Shown: positions 7,724-14,375, counted from the first letter of the stretch. The stretch is DNA of 22,264 nucleotides from Clostridia bacterium (GCA_900767195.1 CAAFYG010000011.1:1-22264); one strand, 5' to 3'. Notes: a model not told the origin generated them from the letters alone. Translations and numbers: made by a program.

Positions 7724-7757
7724 GAAAATACAGCCGATAGCAGAGTGCTATCGGCTG
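7722..7757 (-). terminator. Terminator for tRNA-Arg, also ending the acetyltransferase gene
   Basis: CAGCCGATAGCA (7731-7742) and TGCTATCGGCTG (7746-7757) form a perfect 12-bp stem with a 3-nt loop. On the minus strand it is followed by TATTTTCTTA, a T-rich tail. It starts 8 bases after the acetyltransferase stop, so it may act in both directions. Confidence 0.8.
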
Positions 7758-7762
7758 CAACT

Positions 7763-7839
7763 TGGTGCACCTTAAGGAATTCGAATCCCTAGCCTTTGGT
7801 TCCGTAGACCAACGCTCTATCCAGTTGAGCTAAAGGTGC
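7763..7839 (-). tRNA. tRNA-Arg (anticodon ACG)
   Basis: On the minus strand, GCACCTT pairs with AAGGTGC in the acceptor stem, followed by discriminator A and an encoded CCA. The D-arm is GCTC...GAGC. The anticodon arm is TTGGT-CTACGGA-ACCAA with anticodon ACG, decoding CGN arginine codons after A-to-I editing. The T-arm loop is TTCGAAT. 77 nt including CCA. Flanked by its own promoter and terminator. Confidence 0.97.
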
Positions 7840-7907
7840 ATATTCTCTTTTTTTTAACTTTCTGCCAACCGGCACGCGGGGCGCGGCTTTCTTAAAGTTG
7901 CTTACAT

Positions 7908-7936
7908 AGTATAGTATTTTTTTTTGAGTTTGTCAA
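7908..7936 (-). promoter_or_regulatory. Promoter of tRNA-Arg
   Basis: On the minus strand TTGACA (7936-7931), 17 bases, TATACT (7913-7908). Near-perfect consensus, about 70 bases upstream of the mature tRNA 5' end. Confidence 0.85.
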
Positions 7937-7977
7937 CCGTTTTTCGGGGAATGTATCCGTTTTTTTCCGTTTTTTTC

Positions 7978-8057
7978 AAAAATTTTTTTTCGGTTGCCCA
8001 AATTCGAAAAATTTTCGGGCGGTTTCGGAAAATTTTCCCGAAAAAAGAAAAATTTTC
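7978..8057. other. Phased A-tract / AAAATTTT region
   Basis: AnTn blocks have their A/T junctions at about 7982, 8011, 8032 and 8052. The last three are GAAAAATTTTC-type palindromes spaced 21 and 20 bases, close to two helical turns, which is the arrangement known to give intrinsic DNA curvature. They end about 33 bases before the -35 box at 8090. The rest of 7840-8149 holds the tRNA promoter and T-rich sequence but no gene. Confidence 0.6.
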
Positions 8058-8089
8058 TCGTTTATCCTGAAAAAATGCCGCTCAAAATC

Positions 8090-8118
8090 TTGTGTTTTTT
8101 CTTTGAATATGCTAAAAT
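8090..8118 (+). promoter_or_regulatory. Promoter of the DUF1858 gene (extended -10)
   Basis: TTGTGT (8090-8095), 17 bases, TAAAAT (8113-8118), with TG at 8110-8111 giving an extended -10. The expected start near 8125 leaves a short leader containing AAGGAGA. Confidence 0.7.
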
Positions 8119-8149
8119 GTAGAAAAATCGTTTTAAGGAGAACATTCTT

Positions 8150-8350
8150 ATGGCTAAAATTACTGCCGATACTTTAATTGCGGATTGCCTTCAGCTCAAC
8201 CCCGACGCGCCCGATATTCTTATGGCGGCGGGTATGCATTGCTTCGGCTGCGCGATGGCGCACGGCGAAACGGTGGCGGAAGCGGTTGCCGTTCACGGCG
8301 AAGATCTCGATAAGCTGCTCGAAAAACTCAACGAGGGTTTGGAAGACTGA
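8150..8350 (+). CDS. DUF1858 / hybrid-cluster-protein-associated redox disulfide protein
   Basis: A 66-residue protein with the DUF1858 layout: ITADTLIADCLQLNPDAPDILMAAG, then HCFGCAMA with the C-x2-C redox pair, then a helix (GETVAEAVAVHGEDLDKLLEKLNE). Members often neighbour the hybrid cluster protein or occur fused to redox enzymes and are thought to act in thiol-disulfide exchange or electron transfer; the exact role is unsettled. Here it stands alone, with its own promoter (8090), a good AAGGAG about 10 bases before the ATG, and its own terminator (8439). Confidence 0.9.
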   Translation: MAKITADTLIADCLQLNPDAPDILMAAGMHCFGCAMAHGETVAEAVAVHGEDLDKLLEKLNEGLED

Positions 8351-8356
8351 TTGTTT

Positions 8357-8400
8357 GTAAAAGTCTCGTAAAAGTCTCGTAAAAGTCTCGTAAAAGTTTC
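8357..8400. repeat. 11-bp tandem repeat, 4 copies
   Basis: Unit GTAAAAGTCTC at 8357-8367, 8368-8378 and 8379-8389 (exact), and 8390-8400 with one change (GTAAAAGTTTC). It begins 6 bases after the DUF1858 stop and lies before that gene's terminator, so it would be transcribed in the 3' UTR. Confidence 0.9.
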
Positions 8401-8438
8401 GGGGTTTCCGGCGGCTTCCGGAGATCCGGCTTGATTCG

Positions 8439-8469
8439 GCGGGTGCGGCGCAACGCGCCCGCGATTTTT
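8439..8469 (+). terminator. Terminator of the DUF1858 gene
   Basis: GCGGGTGCG (8439-8447) pairs with CGCGCCCGC (8454-8462), one wobble, 6-nt loop, then GATTTTT. A second small hairpin (GATACG...CGTATC, 8471-8490) follows directly and abuts the MATE gene start. Confidence 0.75.
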
Positions 8470-8497
8470 CGATACGGCGTTTTTCGTATCTCGTGCT

Positions 8498-9874
8498 ATG
8501 CGTACCAAAGTTAAAAAAGAAATCGATATCTGCAACGCGCCGATTTTGAAATCGATGATTTTATACGCGTTGCCGCTGATCGCCACAAACCTGCTGCAAC
8601 TTTTATTCAATGCGGCGGACGTGGCGGTGCTCGGTATATTCAGCAAAAGCGGTGACGGCGCGGTGGCGGCGGTGGGAGCAACCGGTTCGCTTATTCAGCT
8701 GATTATCAATTTATTCGTGGGGCTTTCCGTAGGCACGAACGTGCTTGTGGCGCGCTGCGTTGGCAGCGGCGAAACGGAAAAATCGCAGCGGATTGTGGGC
8801 TGTTCGGTGGTGGCTTCGCTGCTGTGCGGCGTGGTGCTTTTATTCGTGGGCTTTTTCGGCGCACGCACCTTTCTCGTGTGGATGAAGTGCGACGCGGCGG
8901 TGCTGGACATGGCGGTGAAGTATCTGAAAATTTACTTTCTCGGTATGCCGATTATCATGCTTTACAACTTTTCCACGGCGGTGCTGCGCGGTGTGGGCGA
9001 TACTTTCCGCCCGCTCATCTATCTGATTATCGGCGGCGCGGTGAACGTGATTCTGAATATCGTGTTTGTACTGATATTCAAAAAGGACGTGGAAGGCGTG
9101 GCGATCGCCACGGTGGCATCGAACGGCGTTTCGGCTGTGTTTGCGATATATGCGCTTTTAAAAGAAAAAGGCGCGGCGCAGCTCAAAAAAGAACATCTCA
9201 GAATTTATAAAAAAGAGCTTGGCGAAATGGCGAAAATCGGGCTGCCTTCGGGGATACAGGGAAGCTTGTTTTCGATTTCGAACGTGCTTGTGCAATCGGC
9301 AATCAACGGATTCGGAAAATCTGTGATGGCGGCGAATACCATCGCTTCGCAATACGATAATCTCACCTATCAGGCGATGTATGGCGTGAGCCTTTCTTCT
9401 ACGGTGTTTGTCAGTCAGAATTACGGCGCGAGAAAATTCGATCGCGTGAAGAAATCGGTGTACACCGCGCTGGGGTTAACTACGGCGATCGGTATTGCGC
9501 TCGGCGGGTTGCTTGCGCTTCTCGCGCGCCCGCTTTGCTCGTTTATGACGGACAGCGAAGAGGTGATCGGCTACGCGCATACGCGAATGCTGATTATCGC
9601 TATTCCGTATTTCCTCTGCGGATTGCAGGAAGTTTTCGCGTATTCGCTGCGCGGTTTCGGGAAATCGATGACTTCGATGTTTGTGGTGTTGGGCGGTACG
9701 TGCATATTCCGCATTATCTGGCTGAACACGGTGATGAGAAAGTGGAATACGTTGATTGCGCTGTATCTTTTGTACCCCGCAAGCTGGCTTTTGACTACGC
9801 TGATTTTCGTGCCGATTTACTTTATCTGCCAGAAAAAGGCGGGCGAAGCCCTTGAAAACGGGAAAATATTTTAA
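8498..9874 (+). CDS. MATE family efflux transporter
   Basis: A 458-residue polytopic membrane protein of the MATE family (NorM/DinF-like), expected to have 12 membrane segments and to export drugs or metabolites using a Na+ or H+ gradient. The N-terminus (IDICNAPILKSMILYALPLI, then LLQLLFNAADVAVLG) is the typical MATE helix-1 pattern, and the second half repeats it (EMAKIGLPSGIQGSLF, then FGKSVMAANTIASQYD). Length is normal. The ATG at 8498 has no Shine-Dalgarno: the preceding bases are a hairpin and TCGTGCT. No better in-frame start exists, because the conserved N-terminus begins within 10 residues. It follows a terminator, so it needs its own promoter, and none is clear. The substrate is unknown. 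Confidence 0.92.
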   Translation: MRTKVKKEIDICNAPILKSMILYALPLIATNLLQLLFNAADVAVLGIFSKSGDGAVAAVGATGSLIQLIINLFVGLSVGTNVLVARCVGSGETEKSQRIVGCSVVASLLCGVVLLFVGFFGARTFLVWMKCDAAVLDMAVKYLKIYFLGMPIIMLYNFSTAVLRGVGDTFRPLIYLIIGGAVNVILNIVFVLIFKKDVEGVAIATVASNGVSAVFAIYALLKEKGAAQLKKEHLRIYKKELGEMAKIGLPSGIQGSLFSISNVLVQSAINGFGKSVMAANTIASQYDNLTYQAMYGVSLSSTVFVSQNYGARKFDRVKKSVYTALGLTTAIGIALGGLLALLARPLCSFMTDSEEVIGYAHTRMLIIAIPYFLCGLQEVFAYSLRGFGKSMTSMFVVLGGTCIFRIIWLNTVMRKWNTLIALYLLYPASWLLTTLIFVPIYFICQKKAGEALENGKIF

Positions 9875-9903
9875 AGTAAAATGTTTTAAATAATCGCGAT
9901 CAT

Positions 9904-9945
9904 AAAAGCCGATCCGCGCGCGCAGGCACGAGTCGGCTGATATTT
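9904..9945. terminator. Weak bidirectional terminator between convergent genes
   Basis: AGCCGA (9907-9912) and TCGGCT (9933-9938) flank a 20-nt GC-rich loop. ATATTTT follows on plus and TTTTATG on minus. It sits between the MATE gene and the minus-strand gene at 9959. Confidence 0.45.
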
Positions 9946-9958
9946 TGCGGCAAGGATT

Positions 9959-10378
9959 TTATTCGTTTTTCGAAGCGAAGAGATAGGGCAAATCTTCAAG
10001 ATACGGGCGCATTTTTTCCGCGGTATCGAAAACGCGCACCGAACAACGGAATTTTTCGCTGTCGTCTTTGGAAAGCGCGGCGATTTCGCCGTCCAGACAG
10101 AAGCCTTTGCCGAAAATTTTCAAAAGATCCTGCGTGAGCTGTCTGCCGATTTCGCCGAGCAGACGATTCAGGCGAATGCTGTAAACATACGCGGCGAAGC
10201 GATCGGGGGATAGCCGCACGTGTACGATCTGTAATTCGTCTTTTTCAAGGCTTTGCGCAAGCGCACCCTGAAAGTCGGAGGTAAAACAGCGGAATAAATC
10301 GTCCTCTACGGGAAAAGAAAGTCCCGCAAGGCGGCAACGGATATACATATACAGTTTTGAAAGAAAACCGCGCTTCAT
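9959..10378 (-). CDS. Hypothetical protein, apparently leaderless
   Basis: A 139-residue protein, mostly charged and helical in character, with no membrane segment or signal peptide and no motif I recognise; four scattered cysteines do not form a cluster pattern. Codon use matches the neighbours, and promoter and terminator both fit, so it is likely a real gene. The ATG at 10378 lies only 7 bases downstream of a TATAAT box on the minus strand, so transcription should begin at or next to the start codon and no Shine-Dalgarno can be present. The only nearby later starts (residues 10 and 12) also lack one. It is divergent from the UDP-sugar pyrophosphorylase gene. Confidence 0.7.
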   Translation of the reverse strand: MKRGFLSKLYMYIRCRLAGLSFPVEDDLFRCFTSDFQGALAQSLEKDELQIVHVRLSPDRFAAYVYSIRLNRLLGEIGRQLTQDLLKIFGKGFCLDGEIAALSKDDSEKFRCSVRVFDTAEKMRPYLEDLPYLFASKNE

Positions 10379-10385
10379 CGATAGA

Positions 10386-10414
10386 ATTATAGCACGAAAA
10401 GCGAAAAAAGTAAA
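10386..10414 (-). promoter_or_regulatory. Promoter giving a leaderless transcript
   Basis: On the minus strand TTTACT (10414-10409), 17 bases, TATAAT (10391-10386), then 7 bases to the ATG at 10378. Confidence 0.75.
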
Positions 10415-10492
10415 CTTTTTTTCGTGAGATATTTACAAAAAAACGAACGTAACGGCGAAAAATCTTCGATTTGCCGCTTGTGGAAAAAAAGC

Positions 10493-10521
10493 TTGATTTT
10501 TTCGGCGTACTCTGCTACAAT
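10493..10521 (+). promoter_or_regulatory. Promoter of the UDP-sugar pyrophosphorylase gene
   Basis: TTGATT (10493-10498), 17 bases ending in TGC (extended -10), TACAAT (10516-10521). The leader contains ACGGAGGAAAAA before the ATG at 10555. Confidence 0.8.
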
Positions 10522-10554
10522 AAAAAAGTTGTATGAATAGATACGGAGGAAAAA

Positions 10555-11784
10555 ATGACAGTCGAACAAGCAAAAAAATTATTGAGCGAAAACGGTCAGG
10601 CGCAGCTGCTTGCTTATTGGAACGATCTGGACGAAGCGGGCAGAGCGCGGCTGCTTTGCAATATTGAAAAGCTTGATTTTTCCGTGCTTGAAAATTTAAA
10701 ACATCCGCAGAATTTATCGGGAAAAGGCTCGCGCCTTGCGCCGGTGAAAGGGCTTACCTCCGCAGAAATCGAAGCGCGCAAAAGCGAGTATCGAAAAATC
10801 GGCGACGAAGCTTTGAAAAACGGCGAAATCGCGGGGTTGCTTCTGGCGGGCGGACAGGGGACGAGGCTTGGCGCGGACGGGCCGAAAGGCGCGTATAATA
10901 TGGGCGTTACGAGGTTTCTTCCGATTTTTGCGTGTCAGATGCGGAATATTTTAAGCGATTTGCGTTCGAGCGGCGCGCGCCCGCTGCTGTTTGTGATGAC
11001 GAGCGAGAAAAACGACGGCGAAACACGGGCGTTCTGGGAGAAAAACAATTATTTCGGCTATCCCGAAAAACGGGTGAAGTTTTTTGTGCAAAGCGCAGCG
11101 CCGTGCGTGGACGAAAACGGGAAAATTCTGCTTGAAGAAAAGGATACGCCCGCCACTTCCCCGAACGGCAACGGCGGGTGGTTCGCTTCTTTGAAAAAGT
11201 CCGGCTTGTACGACGATATGAAAGCCGAAAATGTGAAATGGCTGAACGTGTACGCGGTGGACAACGTGCTGCAACGCCCGTTCGATCCCGTGTTTATCGG
11301 CGCGACGATCGCAAGCAAGAAAGCATGCGGCGCGAAGTGCGTGAGAAAATGTGATCCGCACGAGAAGGTGGGCGTGCTGTGCGAGAAGGACGGAAAAGCT
11401 GCCGTGATCGAGTACTACGAGCTGACGGAAGAGACGGCAAGCGCGCGGGCGGAGGACGGCACGCTTGCATATTCGTACGGCGTGATTTTAAATTATCTTT
11501 TCTCGGTGCAACGGCTGGAAGAGACGGAAAAAGAAAAAATTCCCGTGCATATCGTGAAGAAGAAGATCCCGTACATAAGCGGCGCGGGCGAGAAATGCGA
11601 GCCGGAAAAAGAGAACGGGTATAAATTCGAAACGCTGGCGGTGGATCTGATTTCGTTTATGGGCAGCGTGTTGCCGTATGAAGTGCGGCGAGAAAAGGAA
11701 TTTGCGCCCGTGAAGAACGCGGCGGGGGCGGACAGCGTGGAAACGGCGCGCGCGTTGCTTGAAAAAAACGGCGTAAAACTTTGA
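10555..11784 (+). CDS. UDPGP-family UDP-sugar pyrophosphorylase (eukaryote-like UAP/UGP type)
   Basis: A 409-residue nucleotidyltransferase that joins UTP and a sugar-1-phosphate, giving a UDP-sugar and pyrophosphate. The nucleotide-binding loop is LLAGGQGTRLGADGPKG (96-112). Further UAP1-like features are the VDNVLQRPFDPVFIG segment and the VGVLCEKDGKAAVIEYYEL segment, which aligns with the sugar-binding region of eukaryotic UDP-N-acetylhexosamine pyrophosphorylases. This is not the GlmU or GalU type usual in bacteria, although UDPGP type 1 proteins are common in Clostridia and Bacteroides. Whether the substrate is GlcNAc-1-P, Glc-1-P or Gal-1-P cannot be told. Start supported by GGAGG 7 bases upstream. 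It probably shares its transcript with the gene at 11824. Confidence 0.88.
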   Translation: MTVEQAKKLLSENGQAQLLAYWNDLDEAGRARLLCNIEKLDFSVLENLKHPQNLSGKGSRLAPVKGLTSAEIEARKSEYRKIGDEALKNGEIAGLLLAGGQGTRLGADGPKGAYNMGVTRFLPIFACQMRNILSDLRSSGARPLLFVMTSEKNDGETRAFWEKNNYFGYPEKRVKFFVQSAAPCVDENGKILLEEKDTPATSPNGNGGWFASLKKSGLYDDMKAENVKWLNVYAVDNVLQRPFDPVFIGATIASKKACGAKCVRKCDPHEKVGVLCEKDGKAAVIEYYELTEETASARAEDGTLAYSYGVILNYLFSVQRLEETEKEKIPVHIVKKKIPYISGAGEKCEPEKENGYKFETLAVDLISFMGSVLPYEVRREKEFAPVKNAAGADSVETARALLEKNGVKL

Positions 11785-11823
11785 AGGCCGGTAGAAAAAT
11801 TTAAAAAAGGCGGAAACAAAAAC

Positions 11824-12177
11824 ATGGCAACCGATCTGGCAGGCAACGAAAAATTGCAGAGATTCATCGCTTTATTATCCGATTTAAATCACGAATGCGC
11901 GGAAGTTTTCGCTTCGGGCAAGATTGAAATTCTGCATAAAATGAACGGCACGATCCGAGATATGTACGAAATTCAGCACGGCGGCGAAGAAGAGGCGTAT
12001 ACGGCGATCGAAGAGGACGCGCAGGCGATTTACAAAAATTTCAACGCAATTGTGGCGATGCTCAAAAGTAATGAAAACGGCACGTTCGATAAAGCTACGA
12101 ACAATGCCGTTAAAACGTTTTTGCATAATATTTTCGACGCGAATTTGCGTATTCTCACCGCGTACGGGTTGGTGTAA
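11824..12177 (+). CDS. Hypothetical small helical protein
   Basis: A 117-residue acidic protein that looks entirely helical (for example EKLQRFIALLSDLNHECAEVF near the N-terminus, and a C-terminal helix ending LRILTAYGLV). No signal peptide, membrane segment or known motif is seen. It follows the pyrophosphorylase gene by 39 bases on the same strand with no promoter or terminator between them, so it is likely co-transcribed. The Shine-Dalgarno (AGGCGGA) is weak and about 9 bases upstream. Function not recognised; real-gene status rests on codon use and position. Confidence 0.65.
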   Translation: MATDLAGNEKLQRFIALLSDLNHECAEVFASGKIEILHKMNGTIRDMYEIQHGGEEEAYTAIEEDAQAIYKNFNAIVAMLKSNENGTFDKATNNAVKTFLHNIFDANLRILTAYGLV

Positions 12178-12187
12178 GCACAGCACG

Positions 12188-12208
12188 TCAGTCGAGAGGT
12201 TCGGCTGA
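12188..12208. terminator. Small hairpin between convergent genes
   Basis: TCAGTCGA (12188-12195) pairs with TCGGCTGA (12201-12208), one wobble. There is no T-run on either side, so it is a weak candidate for ending the converging transcripts. Confidence 0.3.
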
Positions 12209-12220
12209 ATAGGGCGCGGA

Positions 12221-12598
12221 TTAAAACACGTTTTCGAAGCGGAAAGAGTACGTGGCGGGGATTTTTTTCGTCATTTCGATCAGCACTTCGATTTTGGGAA
12301 GCGCGTCTTCGTATTTTTCTTCGAAGAGATAGCCGATCGCTTCGTTCAGCTGATAATCTACGTTTTCGATAGAGGTGTGCGTAACCCATACGTGCAGCTC
12401 TTTTCTTTTTTCCGTCCAGAACGTGCGCACGCTTTCGCCGTCGCAGAAGGTAGCTTCGTTTTCTTCGGTTTTTTCGTACAACGCCACGAGCCGCTCGCGG
12501 AAATCTTGAAAAACCTCGTTTACGCGAAACCGTTCGAATACCGAGATAAAGATTAAAAGCGCCATCGAAATCACGATGCTTACGATCGTTTTTACCAT
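12221..12598 (-). CDS. DUF4363 family protein
   Basis: A 125-residue protein with an N-terminal membrane anchor or uncleaved signal (VKTIVSIVISMALLIFISVF, residues 2-21) followed by a soluble helical domain containing the WVTHTSIENVDYQLNEAI stretch typical of DUF4363. The family commonly sits directly downstream of DUF421 (YetF-type) genes in Clostridia, as here, where it overlaps the DUF421 stop by 7 bases and is therefore probably translationally coupled. The function of the family is unknown; an extracytoplasmic role next to the DUF421 membrane protein is inferred. Confidence 0.82.
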   Translation of the reverse strand: MVKTIVSIVISMALLIFISVFERFRVNEVFQDFRERLVALYEKTEENEATFCDGESVRTFWTEKRKELHVWVTHTSIENVDYQLNEAIGYLFEEKYEDALPKIEVLIEMTKKIPATYSFRFENVF

Positions 12599-13281
12599 AA
12601 TCTTGCGCCTCCCGTGTCCGTTTGCAGAATTTTGAATTTTTCGCCTTTTTGCTGAAAGTACATTTTTCCGTTGCCGTCGAGCGTTAATATCAACGCGTTT
12701 TTATAGTTGTCGCACCCGTTTTCGCGTAAAATTTTGCAAAAATCGCCGCGCGTTTTGCCGCTTAAAAGCACGTTTTTATCTTCGAATTTGCCTTCGTCGA
12801 TGATGATTACGGGCAGCGAATTCTGCTTTTCTTCGTAATTTGCTTTGGGGAGCGCGGAAAAAGTGCCGTTTGATTCGTACAGCGCGTAATCTACGGCGTC
12901 GAGCGAGAAATATCCCGCCCCGCGCAGGCTTTCGATAAGATCGGAAACGTCGAGATTGTTTTTTTTGAGCTGCGTTATATCGATGCCGTTTTTATTGAGG
13001 ACGACGCTCGGCGAGCCGCTTAAAATGCGTTTCATCGTTTTGGATTTCAGATCGAAAAGGCATACGATCTGATGCATCAGATAAATCGCGAGAATGGCGA
13101 CCAACCCGTATAAGAGCGGCACGGAAGGATCTGCCATGGGGATACACGCGAGATCGGCGATAATCAGCGTGATCACAAGCTCGTACGGCTGCATTTCGCC
13201 GATTTGCCGCTTGCCCATCAGCCGCATGATGAAAAGCAACGTGATAAATATGAAAATCGTGCGTACGAAAATCAGACTCAT
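12592..13281 (-). CDS. DUF421 (YetF-like) membrane protein
   Basis: A 229-residue protein with three N-terminal membrane segments (about residues 3-17, 28-45 and 51-70), containing the family hallmark MRLMGKRQIGEMQPYELVI and the ADLACIPMAD turn, then a cytosolic DUF421 domain with SVVLNKNGID and a later LIESLRGAGYFSLDAVDYAL stretch. Length is usual for YetF proteins (about 210-230). The ATG at 13281 is chosen because the conserved protein starts there; the frame extends 99 codons further upstream, but that part is Lys/Arg-rich and runs through the riboswitch region on the other strand. No strong Shine-Dalgarno precedes the ATG. Function of the family is not established; roles in spore or envelope stress have been suggested for Bacillus members. 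Confidence 0.88.
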   Translation of the reverse strand: MSLIFVRTIFIFITLLFIMRLMGKRQIGEMQPYELVITLIIADLACIPMADPSVPLLYGLVAILAIYLMHQIVCLFDLKSKTMKRILSGSPSVVLNKNGIDITQLKKNNLDVSDLIESLRGAGYFSLDAVDYALYESNGTFSALPKANYEEKQNSLPVIIIDEGKFEDKNVLLSGKTRGDFCKILRENGCDNYKNALILTLDGNGKMYFQQKGEKFKILQTDTGGARLW

Positions 13282-13318
13282 ACGAACAGTATCTTTAAAA
13301 CGATTTATTTTTATGTGA

Positions 13319-13384
13319 GCGCGCCGCCGAAAAAATTTTTTTGTTTTTTTCGCCGGGGCGCGCGTTTTTGTTGATTTTTTTTTA
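13319..13384 (+). other. Long hairpin with T-tract in the divergent intergenic region
   Basis: GCGCGCC (13319-13325) pairs with GGCGCGC (13357-13363), with an inner CGAAAAAA/TTTTTTCG stem, followed on the plus strand by a long T-rich run (13365-13384). It has the form of a plus-strand terminator although no plus-strand gene precedes it. Its T-run overlaps the -35 region of the folT promoter. Confidence 0.5.
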
Positions 13385-13399
13385 CCCTTTTGGTATACT
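13371..13399 (+). promoter_or_regulatory. Promoter of the THF riboswitch-folT unit
   Basis: TTGATT (13371-13376), 17 bases ending in TGG (extended -10), TATACT (13394-13399). The expected transcript start near 13406 lies just before the riboswitch. Confidence 0.8.
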
Positions 13400-13407
13400 A
13401 TATTTAA

Positions 13408-13562
13408 CAAGAGTAGCTTTGGCGCGTTAAGTGCCGCCGGACGGGACGTTGCCGGCGGACGAAAGAGCGGCTCGCAAATTTTTGCGGGCGCGGCTCTGCG
13501 GCGACCACGGCGCGTCCGCTTTCGCTTTGTTTTTGCCCGCGGGGCTGTATACAAAACGGCGG
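13408..13562 (+). promoter_or_regulatory. Tetrahydrofolate (THF) riboswitch
   Basis: The aptamer (about 13408-13524) matches the THF class: GAGTAG, then the hallmark GCGTTAAGTG, then a P3 stem CCGCCGG/CCGGCGG closing a loop that contains GGGACGTT, then ACGAA, and a 3' part GCGGCGACCA...GTCCGCTTTC. P2 can form from TGGCGC with GCG-A-CCA. The P4 arm is unusually long (AGAGC/GCTCT plus a 9-bp stem GCTCGCAAA/TTTGCGGGC). GTCCGC (13514-13519), part of the aptamer's 3' strand, is fully complementary to GCGGAC (13559-13564), which overlaps the foot of the downstream terminator. This gives a switch in which bound THF frees the terminator. The downstream gene is a folate transporter component. Confidence 0.85.
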
Positions 13563-13592
13563 ACCTCTCGTTTTTCAACGAGGAGGTTTTTT
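13563..13592 (+). terminator. Riboswitch expression platform: terminator containing the folT ribosome binding site
   Basis: ACCTCTCG (13563-13570) pairs with CGAG(G)AGGT (13579-13587), with one bulged G, followed by TTTTTT. The 3' arm contains GAGGAGG, the folT Shine-Dalgarno, 9 bases before the ATG. The same hairpin could therefore end transcription and hide the ribosome binding site. Confidence 0.75.
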
Positions 13593-13595
13593 ATT

Positions 13596-14375
13596 ATGGA
13601 AAAATTATCAGAAAGGCAGCCTTTGCCGTGCGTGGGAGAGGAAAGCGCGCGCTTAAAACCGGCGCGTTCTAAAACGTTTTCGCGAGCGTATTTCAAAGAA
13701 GCCGCCGCGCTAATTAAAAACGTAAAAATTCTTGCGTTTGCGGCGGTGATCTGCGCGCTCAGGATCGCCGTAAAATCTTTGAGCGTGCCGATCGCGCCGG
13801 GCGTGTATCTCTCGTTCGATTGCTATGTAAACGCCGTGGGAGCGATGGTATACGGGCCGATTTTCGCCTTGCTTGTGGGTGCGGTGAGCGATACGCTGGG
13901 CGCTGTGCTTTTCCCCAAAGGCGCGTATTTCTTTCCGTTTATCGCGGTGGAAATGCTCAGCGGATTTATTTTCGCGCTTTTTCTGTGGCGGAAAAAAATC
14001 ACCGCGCCGCGGCTTTTGCTTGCAAAATTCACAGTGAATTTTCTTTGCAATATCGTACTCAATTCGGCGATACAAAAGTGGTATTATGCGCTTTTTGTCA
14101 CGGACAAGGTGTATTATATGATAAACGGCGTGCGGATCGTAAAAAATCTTGCGATATTCCCTTTGGAAGCGGTGCTTATCTGCGTGCTTTTAAACGCTTT
14201 GCTGCCGGGCTTGAAATCGCTCGGCTACGCCGATAAATCGCAGGAGGGGATCGCGCTCGAAAAAAAAGAATTGCTGCTTTGCGGCGCGTTTGCGGCGCTT
14301 TCGGTGGCAATAGTGCTGTTTTACGTGTTCTTTTTAAGGGACTTCGTGGCGGCGCACAACATAAAATTATTTTAA
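13596..14375 (+). CDS. folT: ECF transporter S component, FolT family
   Basis: A 259-residue membrane protein, the substrate-binding subunit of an energy-coupling-factor importer, most likely for folate. A soluble N-terminal stretch of about 45 residues precedes roughly six membrane segments. The conserved S-component core is IAPGVYLSFDCYVNAVGAMV, then YGPIFALLVGAVSDTLGAVL and FPKGAYFFPFIAVEML. Folate is assigned from family resemblance and from the upstream THF riboswitch. The ATG at 13596 follows GAGGAGG by 9 bases; upstream codons in frame belong to the riboswitch. The protein is longer than typical FolT (about 170-200) because of the N-terminal stretch and a C-terminal extra helix. The shared EcfA/EcfA'/EcfT module is not in the window. 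Confidence 0.9.
   Translation: MEKLSERQPLPCVGEESARLKPARSKTFSRAYFKEAAALIKNVKILAFAAVICALRIAVKSLSVPIAPGVYLSFDCYVNAVGAMVYGPIFALLVGAVSDTLGAVLFPKGAYFFPFIAVEMLSGFIFALFLWRKKITAPRLLLAKFTVNFLCNIVLNSAIQKWYYALFVTDKVYYMINGVRIVKNLAIFPLEAVLICVLLNALLPGLKSLGYADKSQEGIALEKKELLLCGAFAALSVAIVLFYVFFLRDFVAAHNIKLF

Noticed and set aside
8090..8350. Hybrid cluster protein operon around the DUF1858 gene
   Set aside because: No hcp gene lies nearby; the gene has its own promoter and terminator.
13282..13578. N-terminal extension of the DUF421 frame by 99 codons
   Set aside because: The extra part is a Lys/Arg/Ala-rich string lying opposite the THF riboswitch and folT promoter; the conserved family start is at 13281.
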